A DNA stretch of 64,000 bases, taken from contig OX375881.1 in assembly GCA_947359465.1 (NCBI GenBank), positions 119,594,738-119,658,737 on the forward strand. Reading direction: 5' to 3'. Position numbers and translations under genes: made by a program. The stretch is from Metellina segmentata (lineage: Eukaryota; Arthropoda; Arachnida; Araneae; Tetragnathidae). Position 1 is the first letter of the stretch, and each line of letters opens with the position of its first letter. Below the pieces are notes generated by a model. That model had not been told where the DNA came from, searched no databases, and saw nothing but the letters and a program-made list of their open reading frames with translations. Shown piece after piece: positions 23,780-36,600 of the stretch.

Positions 23780-24884
23780 TTGTAACAAAACAATCCTTAA
23801 ACTATTTCAGTAGCAATTTTTAGTATCAGTATTATTGTATTGGATAAAACACAAATATGTTAACTAAGTATGAAAAGATAAACGTTAAAATTAAAAGCTA
23901 AATATTTTCTTTGGGTGTTCCTGACAATCTAATGACCAGATTCTGATTGGTTTTTTCACGATTGCCATGGCTCGGCACCAAAACTTCGATATTGGCATTC
24001 CTTGAACATTTTTATTCCTAATAAAAAATCCAAAACACAATTTGGTCTGCTAAGTTTTAAAAAAAAAAAAAGACTACATTTTTTTTTTCTTGGTTAAATT
24101 TTCAAAAAAAAGAGTTGCCAAAATATTGCAAATAGATACTTTTGAGATTATTTTGCTTCACCAGTCATGGGGTTGAAAAATAGCAAAATCTCGCCATCAG
24201 TACCCCTGCTTTGGTTGCAAACTAGCAGTATCAGAGCCAAATTTATGTAGCTCCTGCAGATATTTCAAAAGCGTAAACATTTTACAATTGGAACATATTC
24301 CAACACTAAAGAAGCTTCATTTTCCAATACTATAAAAAAAAATGCTTAAGAGAAAATTCCGCTTTAAACTCAACAACTAATTTTGGTGATTAGTCTTTTT
24401 AAAATTTTCATTTACAACTACATCTAAATTCTTTTTGCTTCAATAAATGCAATTTGAATATTGCAGCTATCTTGTTTCTCTATCAAAAAATGTTGGAACA
24501 TACAGTAAACCCAGTAAAATGTTAATTTGAATAGAATAAAAGTATGAATGAAAAGGTAAATTATGTTTTTTGAAGTTCATATGAAATACAATTTTACAGT
24601 AGACATATCTAGGATCCCCAGTGGTAAGTTTGTTATAGATAAAAATGAGTCAGTAAGCTTAATAGTTTCTTTAAATGCAATTCAAGTTGGCACAAAATAC
24701 ATTTTAAGTTGGCACAAAATACATTTTAAGTTCACAAATTTCCAAAATACCCATGAAAAAGTAAATATAAACATCACTATACCTACACTGCAACATAATT
24801 TGGACAGATATTTCAAATTAAGTAAAATATTGCATAAAAGTAAAATCACTATTGAAAGCTGTTAATCGGAATCTTTTCAATCAA
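23780..24884. other. Region 3' of B3GALT6, no gene seen
   Basis: Probably holds the B3GALT6 3' UTR. A 22-base direct tandem duplication lies at 24684-24727 (unit begins AAGTTGGCACAAAAT). Nothing else is recognised. Confidence 0.4.
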
Positions 24885-25872
24885 TTATGGAACTTGCGTG
24901 TCATTTCTTATGCAGCACTGCGATGGAAGTGCATTCCAGTTGTATTGGTAAGAGTTACGAGTTTTGTACTCGGAGGTGCAGAGGTTGCCCGTAACCTTCA
25001 GGTTTGCATACTTGGAATACATCATGGCTGTGCTTTGCTTATGTGTCACTAAATAGGAATTGGAACAGCCTCTAGGAACATACTCTGTGTCGAACGAAGG
25101 ATCATGAACCCTTTTGATGTCGAAAGGTGCCAACCAGGTGCCCAGAGAAACATCTTCGTTTTTGTACAAAGACAAATAATCCGCAACAAGCACCAAGTTT
25201 TGCACTAAATCTCTAGAAATGACGTATCCTCCACCTTTTGCATAAGGCAGGTACCGATCGCAAAGGAACCAGGTCTTTTCCAACCACTTGCCCTTAGATT
25301 TTACTCTTGCCTGGCCATCAAAGAATCCCCAGTACAATCGGTCCTTTGGTTGTTTGAGCAACTGCAAATACAGCGCATCAAGACGAGCGAAACTGTCGTC
25401 GTCCACTTTGAGCAGGAACTCAAAGTCCACATTCCGGTCCAACCACCGGAAAACTTCTCGCAACTTTTCTGACAGCTTCGAGAACGAGTCATTCACAGAG
25501 TCGAGGATCAGCACATCTCCGTGTTCAGAATTTTCGTTCTGCAGGTCAGCAATCAGCTTGGGATCCAGTGAGTTCGAACCCACGGCAAAGAAGTGAAATG
25601 TGCTCGTCTTCTTTTTTGTCAAAAGCCATGTTTTTCGGACCACTTGCCTCCTGTCCCGGTTTTGAGGAGCACTGAATATCACCACGATCAGAAATGTCGA
25701 GTACGTTTTGCGTCTCAACTCGGCTATCACCTGGTCTTGGGTCGCTTCCTCTTTTTCGCTGCATTGACTTGAACTCTGCAGGATGCCGAGGACATATCCG
25801 ACGACAAATATTCCAGCACACAGGCAGTAAAATTGGAGGGACTTGGACAATTTTCTATCGAAAACACCTCTC
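24885..25872 (-). CDS. B3GALT6: B3GALT6, beta-1,3-galactosyltransferase 6 (main exon, initiator exon not found)
   Basis: A Golgi type II membrane enzyme that adds the second galactose of the tetrasaccharide linker joining glycosaminoglycans to proteoglycan cores. Counting from the TTG at 25850 there are 321 codons. A hydrophobic anchor spans about residues 5-24, followed by a short stem. The GT31 motifs are in order: DRRQVVRKTW (67-75), VDDDSF (the DxD metal site, about 149-154), YWGFFDG, YAKGGGYVIS and NEDVSLG (231-237). FDTEY and YLVTHKQ near the end are typical of this subfamily. The frame stays open upstream to a good acceptor (TTTTTTAG) at about 25873, with no ATG, so the start codon must be in an upstream exon that I could not place. 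It is head to head with COPS8. The catalytic residues look intact and I expect a working gene. Confidence 0.93.
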
Positions 25873-26356
25873 CTAAAAAATAAAACTTTTATGTAAATTC
25901 GTTAAATTTAAACAGAAAGATTTTAAAACCAGGTGTGTTTTTTCAATCTAAAGAGAAAATTTTTGAAAACATCATCTGGTTGAATATTAGAGAGTAGTCA
26001 GAACAGGCAACGTAAAAGTTTTTAATTCAAGCATGCCTCCCAGGTTTACAGAAATTGTTCCAAGTGAATTGTAAAACACGCTATCCGCTATTGGTTAAAG
26101 ATAGATATCTTTTGTTTACATTACTTTAAGAAGAAATTATTGGTGTCAACAAAAAATTCAGTAGCTTTAAATTTGTGTTTTCGGAACAGGACTTTTTGTG
26201 GCAATGCTTTTGGTGCAACTTATATGTCACAATGGCAGAATTCCTACAAAAAAAAACCAGTTTTTTGCTTAGTGGAAAGTAATTTAAAAACATCCACACA
26301 ACAGATTTTTCTTTCTACAACCATGTAAGTATTCCCTCGTATAAAATCTATAATTG

Positions 26357-27120
26357 CAAAGGCCATATTTGGCCAAACTTCACCAAACACAAGATAAACG
26401 TTGGCAAGTAGTGCACATGAAAGACAAGATAGGGAGACAACACTGGGAGGAAAGAAGAAAAGATCACTTGGATGTCTCACGAGTGCGAATTCCTAGGCAT
26501 TGAGATTTTAATGGTAGCCATGGTGCTTCATCTGCCATATTTATCTTACCATATTAACTTTACAGTTATAATCAAAGGGTTTAATGAATTTACCCACAAA
26601 TATAACTATGACACATTTAACCATTCTGAGAAATCAGAAGAGACTTAGAATATGTTTTTAAAACCACAAGACTTTAAAATTGTATCTGAAACATTGCCCT
26701 TCTAGACATTGGGCTCCAATCTTCTTACCTGTTGTCCCCTCCTTTTGCTCTGCCTCTGAATGCTGGGACAATGGTGTTTAGTTGAAATAACTTATTTGTT
26801 AACTCATTGGTAAGTAGTAGTCAACAGGTATAAGCGACAGTAGGAACAAATGGTCGAAGACGCTGGAATTTGTACGGGGTAGTCAAGAGACCACTTACAC
26901 CCCTATACACAGGTTGACAATAGATTGAAAGTGGTTAGTTTGGGGTTTTATGACAAAAGGGCCATACCTGGCAAAGCTGCAACAAACACAAGAAAATGTC
27001 ACAAGTTATAGTGAAAAGGAGGGAAGGAAAGAAGACAGTAGAGAAAGATCGCGTGGACATCCCGTGTTGACCAGAGACAGTAAACTCAATGGGAAAAGAT
27101 CACTAGGGTACCTTAGATTC
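26357..27120. repeat. Diverged direct repeat pair
   Basis: The stretch at 26357-26485 (GGCCATATTTGGC, AAACACAAGATAA, GAAAGAAG) and the one at 26957-27120 (GGCCATACCTGGC, AAACACAAGAAAA, GAAAGAAG) share the same order of words. This suggests two copies of one old repeat of unknown type. Confidence 0.4.
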
Positions 27121-27544
27121 GTGAAGCCCACACACACACCTAAAGACATGCCCCTGAGTTGGATTGAAAGTGAGGGCTATCCTGTTTGATGACCATGGTA
27201 TCAGCCAAGATAGGCAGACAATCTCTATTTAAAATGTCTCAAGATTATCATAATTGCCTGGGTATGAAAACATGGTATTGTTGCCATGAACAAAACTGAT
27301 AACAATTTTAAAAAGGTTACTCATTGAAGGAACTTGCTCCATGAATGGGGAGTGACTGAGACCAGGAGATATGTGAATGAACTTTGAATAGATAGATCAA
27401 CTTTTGTGTACTGAACCGCTTTTTCAGTTAACATTAGCTATATCCCGATAGATCATTTGATGAAAGAAAAGAATCTGGGCTCCATGAAAATACCATTTCA
27501 TACTGGTAAAAAATTTAGATTCAAACTTGATCGAGTACATGTGT

Positions 27545-27690
27545 ATTCCAACTTGTGAGCTAGATCTCAAGAATCCTCTTATAAATCATCAAGTAATGGA
27601 CGTGCACACAAGGAAAGTTTTACTGACACGGAAGAAATACAACCTGGTCAAACCTACACATCTTACAACCTGCAGGTTGTTAGGGCAGCG
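27545..27690 (-). mobile_element. SINE family B fragment (reverse)
   Basis: The minus strand gives AACAACCTGCAGGTTGT, TATTTCTTCCGTGTCAG and AAAACTTTCCTTGTG, which match the family B copy at 9150-9400. Confidence 0.6.
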
Positions 27691-28065
27691 AGAATTTGTT
27701 GTCTGAAGCGAAGTAGAATGCAAATAAAAGTTGTCAATTTTCATATCAGTAGAAGACTTTAGGTTTCAATTTCTATATGAAGAAAAAATTTACCCCAAAT
27801 CAAACACCTTTATACCTTTTGTTATTACTGTTTTGTAAGTTATATTTTCATAATTTAAAAAGAAAAGAATTTTAACCCATTTAAATTATCTCTTTTCAGA
27901 AAGAAAAATATCGCGACGTCTAGTGAAATCGGAACTACGCAAAGGAAACCCAATTAAACTTATTCTTAAAACAATTTAAGAAAAATATAAAAAATATTTC
28001 ATGATTCAAGAATTGAAGATAAGTTTCCTAGACAGCCTATAATCTGAAGTTATAAAGACCCTAGT

Positions 28066-28067
28066 AC

Positions 28068-28099
<32 letters not shown>

Positions 28100-28113
28100 A
28101 TACATATATATAC

Positions 28114-28166
<53 letters not shown>

Positions 28167-28239
28167 CATATATATATATACATATATATATATATACATA
28201 TATATACATATATATATATATATATACATATATATATAC

Positions 28240-28286
<47 letters not shown>

Positions 28287-28333
28287 CATATATATATATA
28301 CATATATATATATACATATATATATACATATAC

Positions 28334-28376
<43 letters not shown>

Positions 28377-28377
28377 C
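28066..28377. repeat. TA-rich microsatellite, about 310 bases
   Basis: Alternating runs of (TA)n broken at irregular spacing by CA steps (TATACATA units). The long open frames in it are pure Ile-Tyr-Met-Cys repeats and not genes. Confidence 0.95.
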
Positions 28378-29138
28378 ATAGAACTCACATTTCTTTAAGC
28401 AGACAGCTTTGAATTCATTTATTGAGCATCCTATGTTCATTCGAGCTCAAATTCAATGGTAATTTCAAGACTTTCTCATTTGTATTCCATTTTTTCTTGC
28501 TCCATTTTCGGAAGACGAGAAGTTTGAAGGGAAGTCTACAATCCTAATGGGTATCTAAATTACTTCTTGTTTACCCCAACTTGTATTTATTTATAGTTTT
28601 AAAAGGTAATGTCGGATTTTGCTCTCAAAACGTTCTACTAAACCTCTATAGCATATTTGATGTCAAACGTGGATCAGAAATTTTTTAAATACAAATTATT
28701 TTTAGTCAAATTTCGCTGTCAAAATTGTTGTAGCAAAAATTCGGGGACAACACGAAAAATTAATTTCTTTTCGAATAAAAAACACCCAGTTAAAACTGAA
28801 GTATTTGACAATTGCTAATTTGATCTCACACCCATGCGATCTACTTTTATTTAAACAAATGTAATAAGGTGTACTTATTCCCAAATTTAAATTTGTTTTT
28901 TCTTAAATTTATTTCTCAGGGAGTTGATTTCGGACTGTCGCCAATTAGTCCGTGTATTTTTTAGTATGAGTATAATACCTACATGATAATTACAACTTTG
29001 TAATAATACATTTGGCATCACCAAAAGCAAATTTGTTTACAGTTTTGAAAAAATTGCTGTCTGTTCGGCCTTAGTTTTAGTTTGAAAAAATATTGTGTAA
29101 TTAAACTAATTTTTTCTAGCAGAGCTATTTCGTAAAAC

Positions 29139-30635
29139 ATGACTATAGAAAAAGCAACTTTGATGGGCTCTGGGGATCCTTCTATTCTGCAATATTCAGA
29201 TATGGCAGCCGACTTGGAAAAACAAGAATTAGAGGTAATTCTATGATCTCACTGAGCCGAAAGTCTTATTTGGGTCTAAGATTTATATAAAGGTAATGTA
29301 AATATACATATATTTTGAATTTTCCATTCCATTCTTCCAGGCTTTTGAAGGAATTCCTACCGCACAGGTCTATGGACAATTGCTAGCTATCTACTTACTC
29401 CAGAATGATTTGTAAGCTTGATTTGTATTTTTCCCTGATTGTATTTAATGAAATGATATATTCATTGGTAATAGCCGACCAACCGGCATAGTAGTTAAGG
29501 TGTTATCCTCTGGATCGGAAAATTCCTGGTTCGAATTCGGGTCAGGGCATCCATGTTTGTAAGCGCATGGTGTAGAGGCGGTTGGTCTACCTTAATTCTG
29601 TCGTAGCTGAAAGTCCTCACGTTGGGTTGGTGTGGAAGTTCGGAGAGTGGAGTGCCAGCTCACATGTTGCTTTGTCATCTGACCGTGGTTCAAAATTACG
29701 TGGCAATACACCGAATGGCTTAGGCTGGGACGGTGGTAACTAATTGAATATGCATTGGTAATATGTATTTATGATTTTGATTTGAATATACAAAACAGTT
29801 TTGTTTCTGGACCAAAACCTTATTTAGTTCAAATTGAACTAAATATAGTGAAACCCCGATTTAGCGTAAACTGCATTTAACGTTGCTTTTCATTGGTGCC
29901 AAATATTTTCCTTCACTTTCAATCAAAAAAAAAATCCTGTACCTAACGTCATCACTTCGAAATATTTCCCGCATTTAACTTTTTTTTTAGCGGGGAGAAC
30001 TCTGGGCGATTTTCTTAAAATAGTTAGATACTAGCAGGCCAGCACATCGTTACCCGTGAAAGTTATTTTTTGTGTCCTTACTGATAATGAGAACATTAAA
30101 AAGAAAAACAGTTAATAAAAGAAGAATGAGTCTCACCACTACCCGACATGACACAAATACGAATATAATTCAGACTACCGAAGTTACCGATCTGGTGTAA
30201 AATTTACTGTTGAAATTTCTTCACTTTTAACGATCATGAAGATAGAAAACCTCAAATAGTCCTTAATGTTGCTTTCTTCGTTGTGAATATCTTCGTCAAT
30301 TGCTAATTAGATGTACTAAAAATTTAAAATTAGCTAGTAAAAGTAAAACACAAACCAAAATAACAGATTTCTTTGAAGAATAAACTATTATAAAGAAAAA
30401 TCAAATGCATGTTACTTAAATTAGTCTTTATTTCATGCTCTAGGTTTTGTTTTTCTCCGACCCCGATTTAATGTTTTCCAGCACATAACGTCATTTCTTT
30501 CCGTTCCCTTGAAATACATTAAATTGGGGTTTCTCTGTACTACCAAATCGCCACTAGGAATAAAGTTTGCGGTACTTACTTTCAAAATTATTGTAACGTA
30601 ATAGCTGCCTGTGAGGTTTTTATAAGGTTAGTATG

Positions 30636-30668
<33 letters not shown>

Positions 30669-33600
30669 ACATTGTAGTATGCCAATTTCAACCGACTTGA
30701 TTTAAATTAAGATTCTGAATGAAATTTAATTTTCCTTTTTATCTCTGTTAGCTTAAAACCATTAAAAATTAAATTACTTATAATTGAAACTCGCTGAATG
30801 ACCAACCGAAAATCTGCTTCTATAAACCAAGCTTTCAATAACAATATTGATTGGGAGTGACAATTACAACTGACAGATTGATTACTCATGTAATCTGACT
30901 CTGTATATCTCAAGGATCCAGGAGTGAGCAAACCCAGTGAGCCACAGCAATTCCCCAGAACTTGCCAAAAAGAAGTTGTTATTTCAACTAAGGAATCAGT
31001 AGGATTTCTATTATTTTTTCATGATGCCACAAAAAAGCTCTTTCTAGCTTATTCAAAATTGATCATAGCATTAATTTTAAATGAGCCCAGTTTCAAAGCA
31101 TGACTATGCTTTGAAAAGTGTTTTTATTTCCTTGTGAAAATATAATAAAATCTGAATATTTGCCTTACTATATTTCCTGAACTCTATTGTGCATTAATAT
31201 TTGACATAATTAAATTCTACATAGTTGGTTGGGCTTTATGGCATAAGTGTAATGCTGTTCCAAACACAAGACTCGATTCTACATAGAAACTGCTCTGTAA
31301 GTGTAAAATTCTGATAAAATGAATACCTTTAAACATAAACCAGAACTGACCAATCGTCAAGGTGTTGTCTTCCAGCATGACAATGCCAGGCCCCATGTTT
31401 CACTGAATGTCAGACAAAGGCTTATTGAGTATATTTTGTGGCACCCACTCCCCCATATACTGGACTGGACTGGACGCCGTCCTTACCCCTTCAGATTTTC
31501 GCCTCTTCAGGTCACTTCAAAATTCTTTGAATGGCCTGGAGTTCAATTCTTTGGAGAGTGCCAAACAGCACATCAATAACTTCTTTACAAATAAGCCTTA
31601 TGATTTTTTTTAAAAAGAAATTTTCCAGCTGCCAGAAAGATGGCAAAAAGTCTTAGAACAAAATGGGGCTTATGTGATTCAATAAAATTTCTTATGTTTT
31701 TGTACTGCTTCGTTGGTCTTTATCTTAAAAAACATGCAGAACTTTCCAGATGACCCAATATTTGCAGGTAATTCTATTATTATTATTTGGACTAAGATGC
31801 ACTCTGTTCTTTTTTGTGCTAGTGAAATATGCCAAAGATCCTTCTTTTTTCATCAAATTGAAATATTGACTGCTTACGAAGTATGTGTGTGTTTTTCTCT
31901 CCTTCCATTGGGTGTACAACCCCTCCGAGATCATTACGTATCTAGGGAAGGAGGGTCGGTTCGTTTGCGGATTTGCTTCTTACTGGAATGAAAAGAGCGT
32001 TGCTCATTAACCATATGCTGGGGGCCCTCATGGCTCAGTGGGTAGCTATCACAGATGGCAGATTGGGCACAGAAAGACCTGCTGGATTTTTGCTAAAAGT
32101 GGGTTTTGTACGAAAAAGGGATGGTATGTAGTATCCGATACGTTACAACTTTCGAGCGATGTATTGCCAATTGTGGTAACCTTCCCGTTTTCGCGTTTTT
32201 CTTAGTTTTAAGGCAACCCTAGATATTTTCTCCTGACGATAATAAACGGGTCTCATGATTGGTTAAGGAAGAAAATACGCTTTTCCACTTTTATTTTTAA
32301 TGTAGAACGGAATTAAAATTTAGACAGTCTTTGAAATTGTTGGGTGCATATGAATTTTGCTCTTAATTTATAAAATCGACTTGTTTTATTAATTTTCAAA
32401 ATTTTTAGGATAAGTTTGGAAAGCAGATTGTAAGTTACAATTTTTTAAATTTGTCACTTTATTTAAATTTCAATTAAAATTTCGAAAACAAATTTGGATT
32501 AAATTTGATTTTTGAAATTGCAGATTGGAATTTAGAATTTTTTTCCCCTTTTGGTTGCTCATTTCCCCTTAGTTGATTTGATATAGCAGTGGATAGTGTT
32601 ATTGAACGTTAGAAAATGTTTTTTTTTTTTTTTTTTGCAAACATGTAGTAGCTTGATTAGGAAGAAGGTGAAATGTCTTTCATGTGAGAATGATATGATT
32701 TTAACATTGAGAAAGGATGCTGGTGATAGGTAGGAGTGGAAATGTAGAAAGATAGGACAAAAATTTGGCAAAAGAAAGTATAACAGGAGTAAGAAATTGG
32801 AGGGTAAATGGGTGTTTGGAGGACTTGAACGAGGGACGGATAAATGTTTTATGGTTGAGGTGAAAAATAGGAACCAGAAAGTTTTGGCTGAGGTAATTCA
32901 GAGCTGAATTTTGCAAGGAACTACAAAAATTTCTGACTATTGGAAGTCATATGCTGGTATCAATACCCGAAGGACAAAGAGTTCAAGGGTTATCGATTTG
33001 AGCATATGACTGTTAACCATTGTCAGAATTTCAAGGACCCGGCTATGAGGGTAAGTTTGATTTTTGTTTAGCTTTTGGTTATATTACAAACACTGGACTA
33101 TGCTTGGGTGGGCACCCAATACGGTGACGTATACGCATGGAAGCCAACGGTGAAAGGTCCTCGCCGGCCCCGGAGGGGCGGTGAAAGGTCCTCGCCGGCC
33201 CCGGAGGGGCGGTGAGGTAGCCGGCAGGCGGGGATCGCGCGTTATACGCTGTGACTTATCTACAAACAAATTTCTCCCGGTATACTGGTTTAAACGCATT
33301 GAAACCTTAAGCGCAATACGCTTTGACTTCTCTAAAAAACAATTTCCTCTTGTAAAGTCGTTACAATAAAAATATTTGTCTTGCTTTTCCATATATGGCT
33401 CTATAACCTGGAATATCCCCATTGAGTTGCTCACATAATGCTTATTGCTAGAAAAATTGTGAAAAAATATTTTTTCACACTTTAGGATTGCAGAAGAATT
33501 TTTAGATTTTTGGTTTCTCATCAAAAACCTTTGTGTGGATTATGATCACAGAAAAGAACTACCTTATTAAAAAAAGATTTCTTGTTTTGAATTTTCTATG

Positions 33601-36600
33601 CATTGCAAAGTTTCTAATTCAAAATTGATGAAAATCCGGACGTTTTAAAAAAATCACGTTTTTTTTTATTATTATTATTATTATTTTTTTTTAATTATAA
33701 TTTTTTTTTTTTTTTTTTTTAATTTAATATTTTTTTTTTAAGTGACGAAACTAGGATGAAATTGACGCAAAATTGCGTACATGTTCGGAGAAAACCAGAC
33801 TGAAATATTAGAAAATTTTCAAGTGAAATTTATATTGCTTTTTTCTTTATTTTTAAACAAATTATTATTATTATTTATGCACTGTATGCAAAGGTTCACG
33901 TTGTATATGGCGGCCATCTTGGAATTGCTTACATCGGCCGCCATCTTGATTTGGCGTAAACAATCGCTTTGGCGGCCTAATGTTGCGGATGCTACCACTC
34001 CACCCGAAAAAGATTTGGGATATATTAAAAAAATTTTAATTATAATAATTTATATAAATTGCACTGTTTTTAAAATTTTACAATTTTGTGTTATCGCGTA
34101 TAATTTGACCTTGCAGGGCTTCTAACACGTCACCTTTTTGACATTTTGTCACCTTTTCAGGGGTTTTAAGTTCTTAAATTTTATTTGGAGAAGAAAAATG
34201 TTTGGTGTGCAGTAAAAAAAAACAAAATAATTTTCTCTAAAAAAAACAGGGTTTGTACGAATTCAATTTCGAAATGCACGCTACATTCCACCGCAAGAGT
34301 GGATTCAAAAGCGTACTGTTTAAATTGTAAAAGGATACTTCACGTTGCCCGGGGTGTATTAGCAGCAAGTTCTGGAAATTGTCCCAAGGAAAAGTCTATC
34401 AGTAAAACAAAGGGGCAATTAGAAATATTGAAAAGTAAACTTTGGTTAATATTTGTTCGAATAAATCCATAAACTTTGAAAATCCACCAATAAAAGTTTT
34501 TAACGATTTTGTATCTCTCTTGATATTATGCTCTTCCAAATCTAATATTATGTCCTGTTTCTTTTGTAGCCCAGTAGTTTCATATGTAAATGACATAACA
34601 GTAAATCGGATTTCTTGGCTCTTACTCCAACGTTGACGAGCTGAGATGGAATTTGTAAAATTTATGACACTGACTAATCTCTTTGCAGCATCATCATTGA
34701 TAGTTTGTTCCAGAGTCAGATCTATTGGCTGTCTTGAAAAAGATTTATCAGTTCTCTGGGTTCCGAAATATCCTTTTTCCATAGCTTCTGCAATTTCAGG
34801 ATGAGTTTCTTCATTTTTTATTAAGTTGTCGTGATATTTAACCAACCAACGAGCATAATTCGGCTGGTTAAAAAAAATAGATTAGACATTTTTGGCAAGT
34901 TGTATTTAAATTGTGGAAAATCTCCTGTTCTGATACTACGGCTTAACATGTGATAATAGTTAATTAGGTATATATAAGTCATATAAAATTGTTCTGTTTT
35001 TATAAATGATCCATTCAGAGAGGCTTCTCTATGTGCAAGATAAGAGGTCATAAGCTCCGACATATCTTGGTTTTCCAATACAGTCGTGAAAGACAATCTA
35101 CCCTTAATAACTTGCAAAAGTTTCGAATGTAACTCGTCCCCAATTGTGAATTCTCCTTTTTCGAGAAATACTTTAAAGTTCATAATTTCTAACCCCAGTG
35201 CCATTAATGGGTGCAATCTTTTACATCTATTGGAATGTTTGCCCGTGAGGAATGATTCAACAGATCCACTAGCTAACAACTCACAATCAACAGCAACATT
35301 CATTAATCCGCAACCACTAATAAATTTCCCAACAGCTTTGAAATAAGCAAACATAAAAATGAACGCTTCTAAATGAATAAATAAATTGACGTGCAATGGT
35401 TCTTGTATTGATTGAATTTGCATCGCAACTTTGGCAATAGCTAAATCATATGTCACACTTATACTAGGTTCTCTAAGTTCTTGGGTAATTTTTTGACTTT
35501 CTTTCATCGTTTCAAGAATTACTTTCTTTAATGTCAGCTTTGTCACACGAAACATAAATTTTTAAGTCGAGAAAATCAGTTGTATTATTGTCTAATTTGG
35601 TTTTTATCTAAAGAAAGGTCCTCTGGATAGATAAATTTCCAAATATTAGAAAAGTTACTATTATTAAATCAAATAAATCATCAATATATCTATAGGCAGA
35701 ATTTATTTGAAGGTAAAACAATTATTATCACTATAATAATTAATTATTACTATGTATGCATAGTTAGATACATGTGCATATGTTAATACTTAAAATGTTA
35801 ATAACACAACTGTGTTTAAAAAAACCTCAAAAAGCAGTATAACAATAAACTAAAAATAATTTGCAGCGTGGTCACATTTGTGTGAGAAAAAAAAAATTCC
35901 TCCAAAATGCTTTGTAAGCAGCCTCAGCTGCACACTTAACTCGAGTTATGTGGTTCCTCAGCAACCAATCACACACACCGGCAAGCTATAGGGCCCTGGC
36001 AGCTGTCTGCATTCAGCCGATACTTATGTAATATTTTTATTTGCATCGGGTTGTTATTTAAAACCGTCGTATTAGTCTGGCTTTTTGCACATATTTTCAA
36101 TACTAATTAATAAACATGCTATAAAAATTTCAGAGTGCCTAAAGAATATTTGTTGCGTTTATTATAATACAAGTTCGGGGCAGTCGGGTTATACTTTAAA
36201 ACCGTCTAAACAGTCTGGGATTTTTATTTCTGGATTCTATAAATGCTGAAATAAGGCATTAAAAAAATTTCTAAATGCCTAAAGGATACTCGGTGAGATT
36301 AATTTTTTGCAAATGTCATATGCTGCGCAGTAGTGAAAAAACCCCAAACGCCTTTCCCGACTCTCGATGCTCTATTCAACTACCATTGATATACTACTAT
36401 TTTACAATTTCACAGTGCCTAAAATACCTTCCCCTAATCATCAGCTCTTGGGCTAATATTTCATAGGTAAAGCTACGGTTTCCTAAAAAAGCGGAGCTGT
36501 TATCTAGCGGCCGTGAAACGTCATGATGCGGCGGAAAAGGTATAAATGAAATATTTTAAGTTGGTCAGCTTTTAATGTGATTTTTCTTTCAACTGGAAAA

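Larger units (their letters stand above)
25873..28064. other. Region between the divergent B3GALT6 and COPS8 genes
   Basis: Should contain the B3GALT6 first exon and promoter, which I could not pin down. A CCAAT box reads on the minus strand near 26085. A diverged direct repeat pair lies at about 26357-26485 and 26957-27120. A reverse family B SINE block lies at about 27545-27690. Confidence 0.4.

Noticed and set aside
25288..25596. Plus-strand 102-codon frame inside B3GALT6
   Set aside because: Shadow of the glycosyltransferase exon.
28066..28377. Regularly broken TATATACA units resembling a repeat array
   Set aside because: No unique spacers exist between units; it is a microsatellite and not a CRISPR array, and the window is eukaryotic.
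28006..28440. Three overlapping minus-strand open frames of up to 144 codons
   Set aside because: They translate the TA-rich microsatellite into Ile, Tyr, Met, Val and Cys repeats and are not genes.
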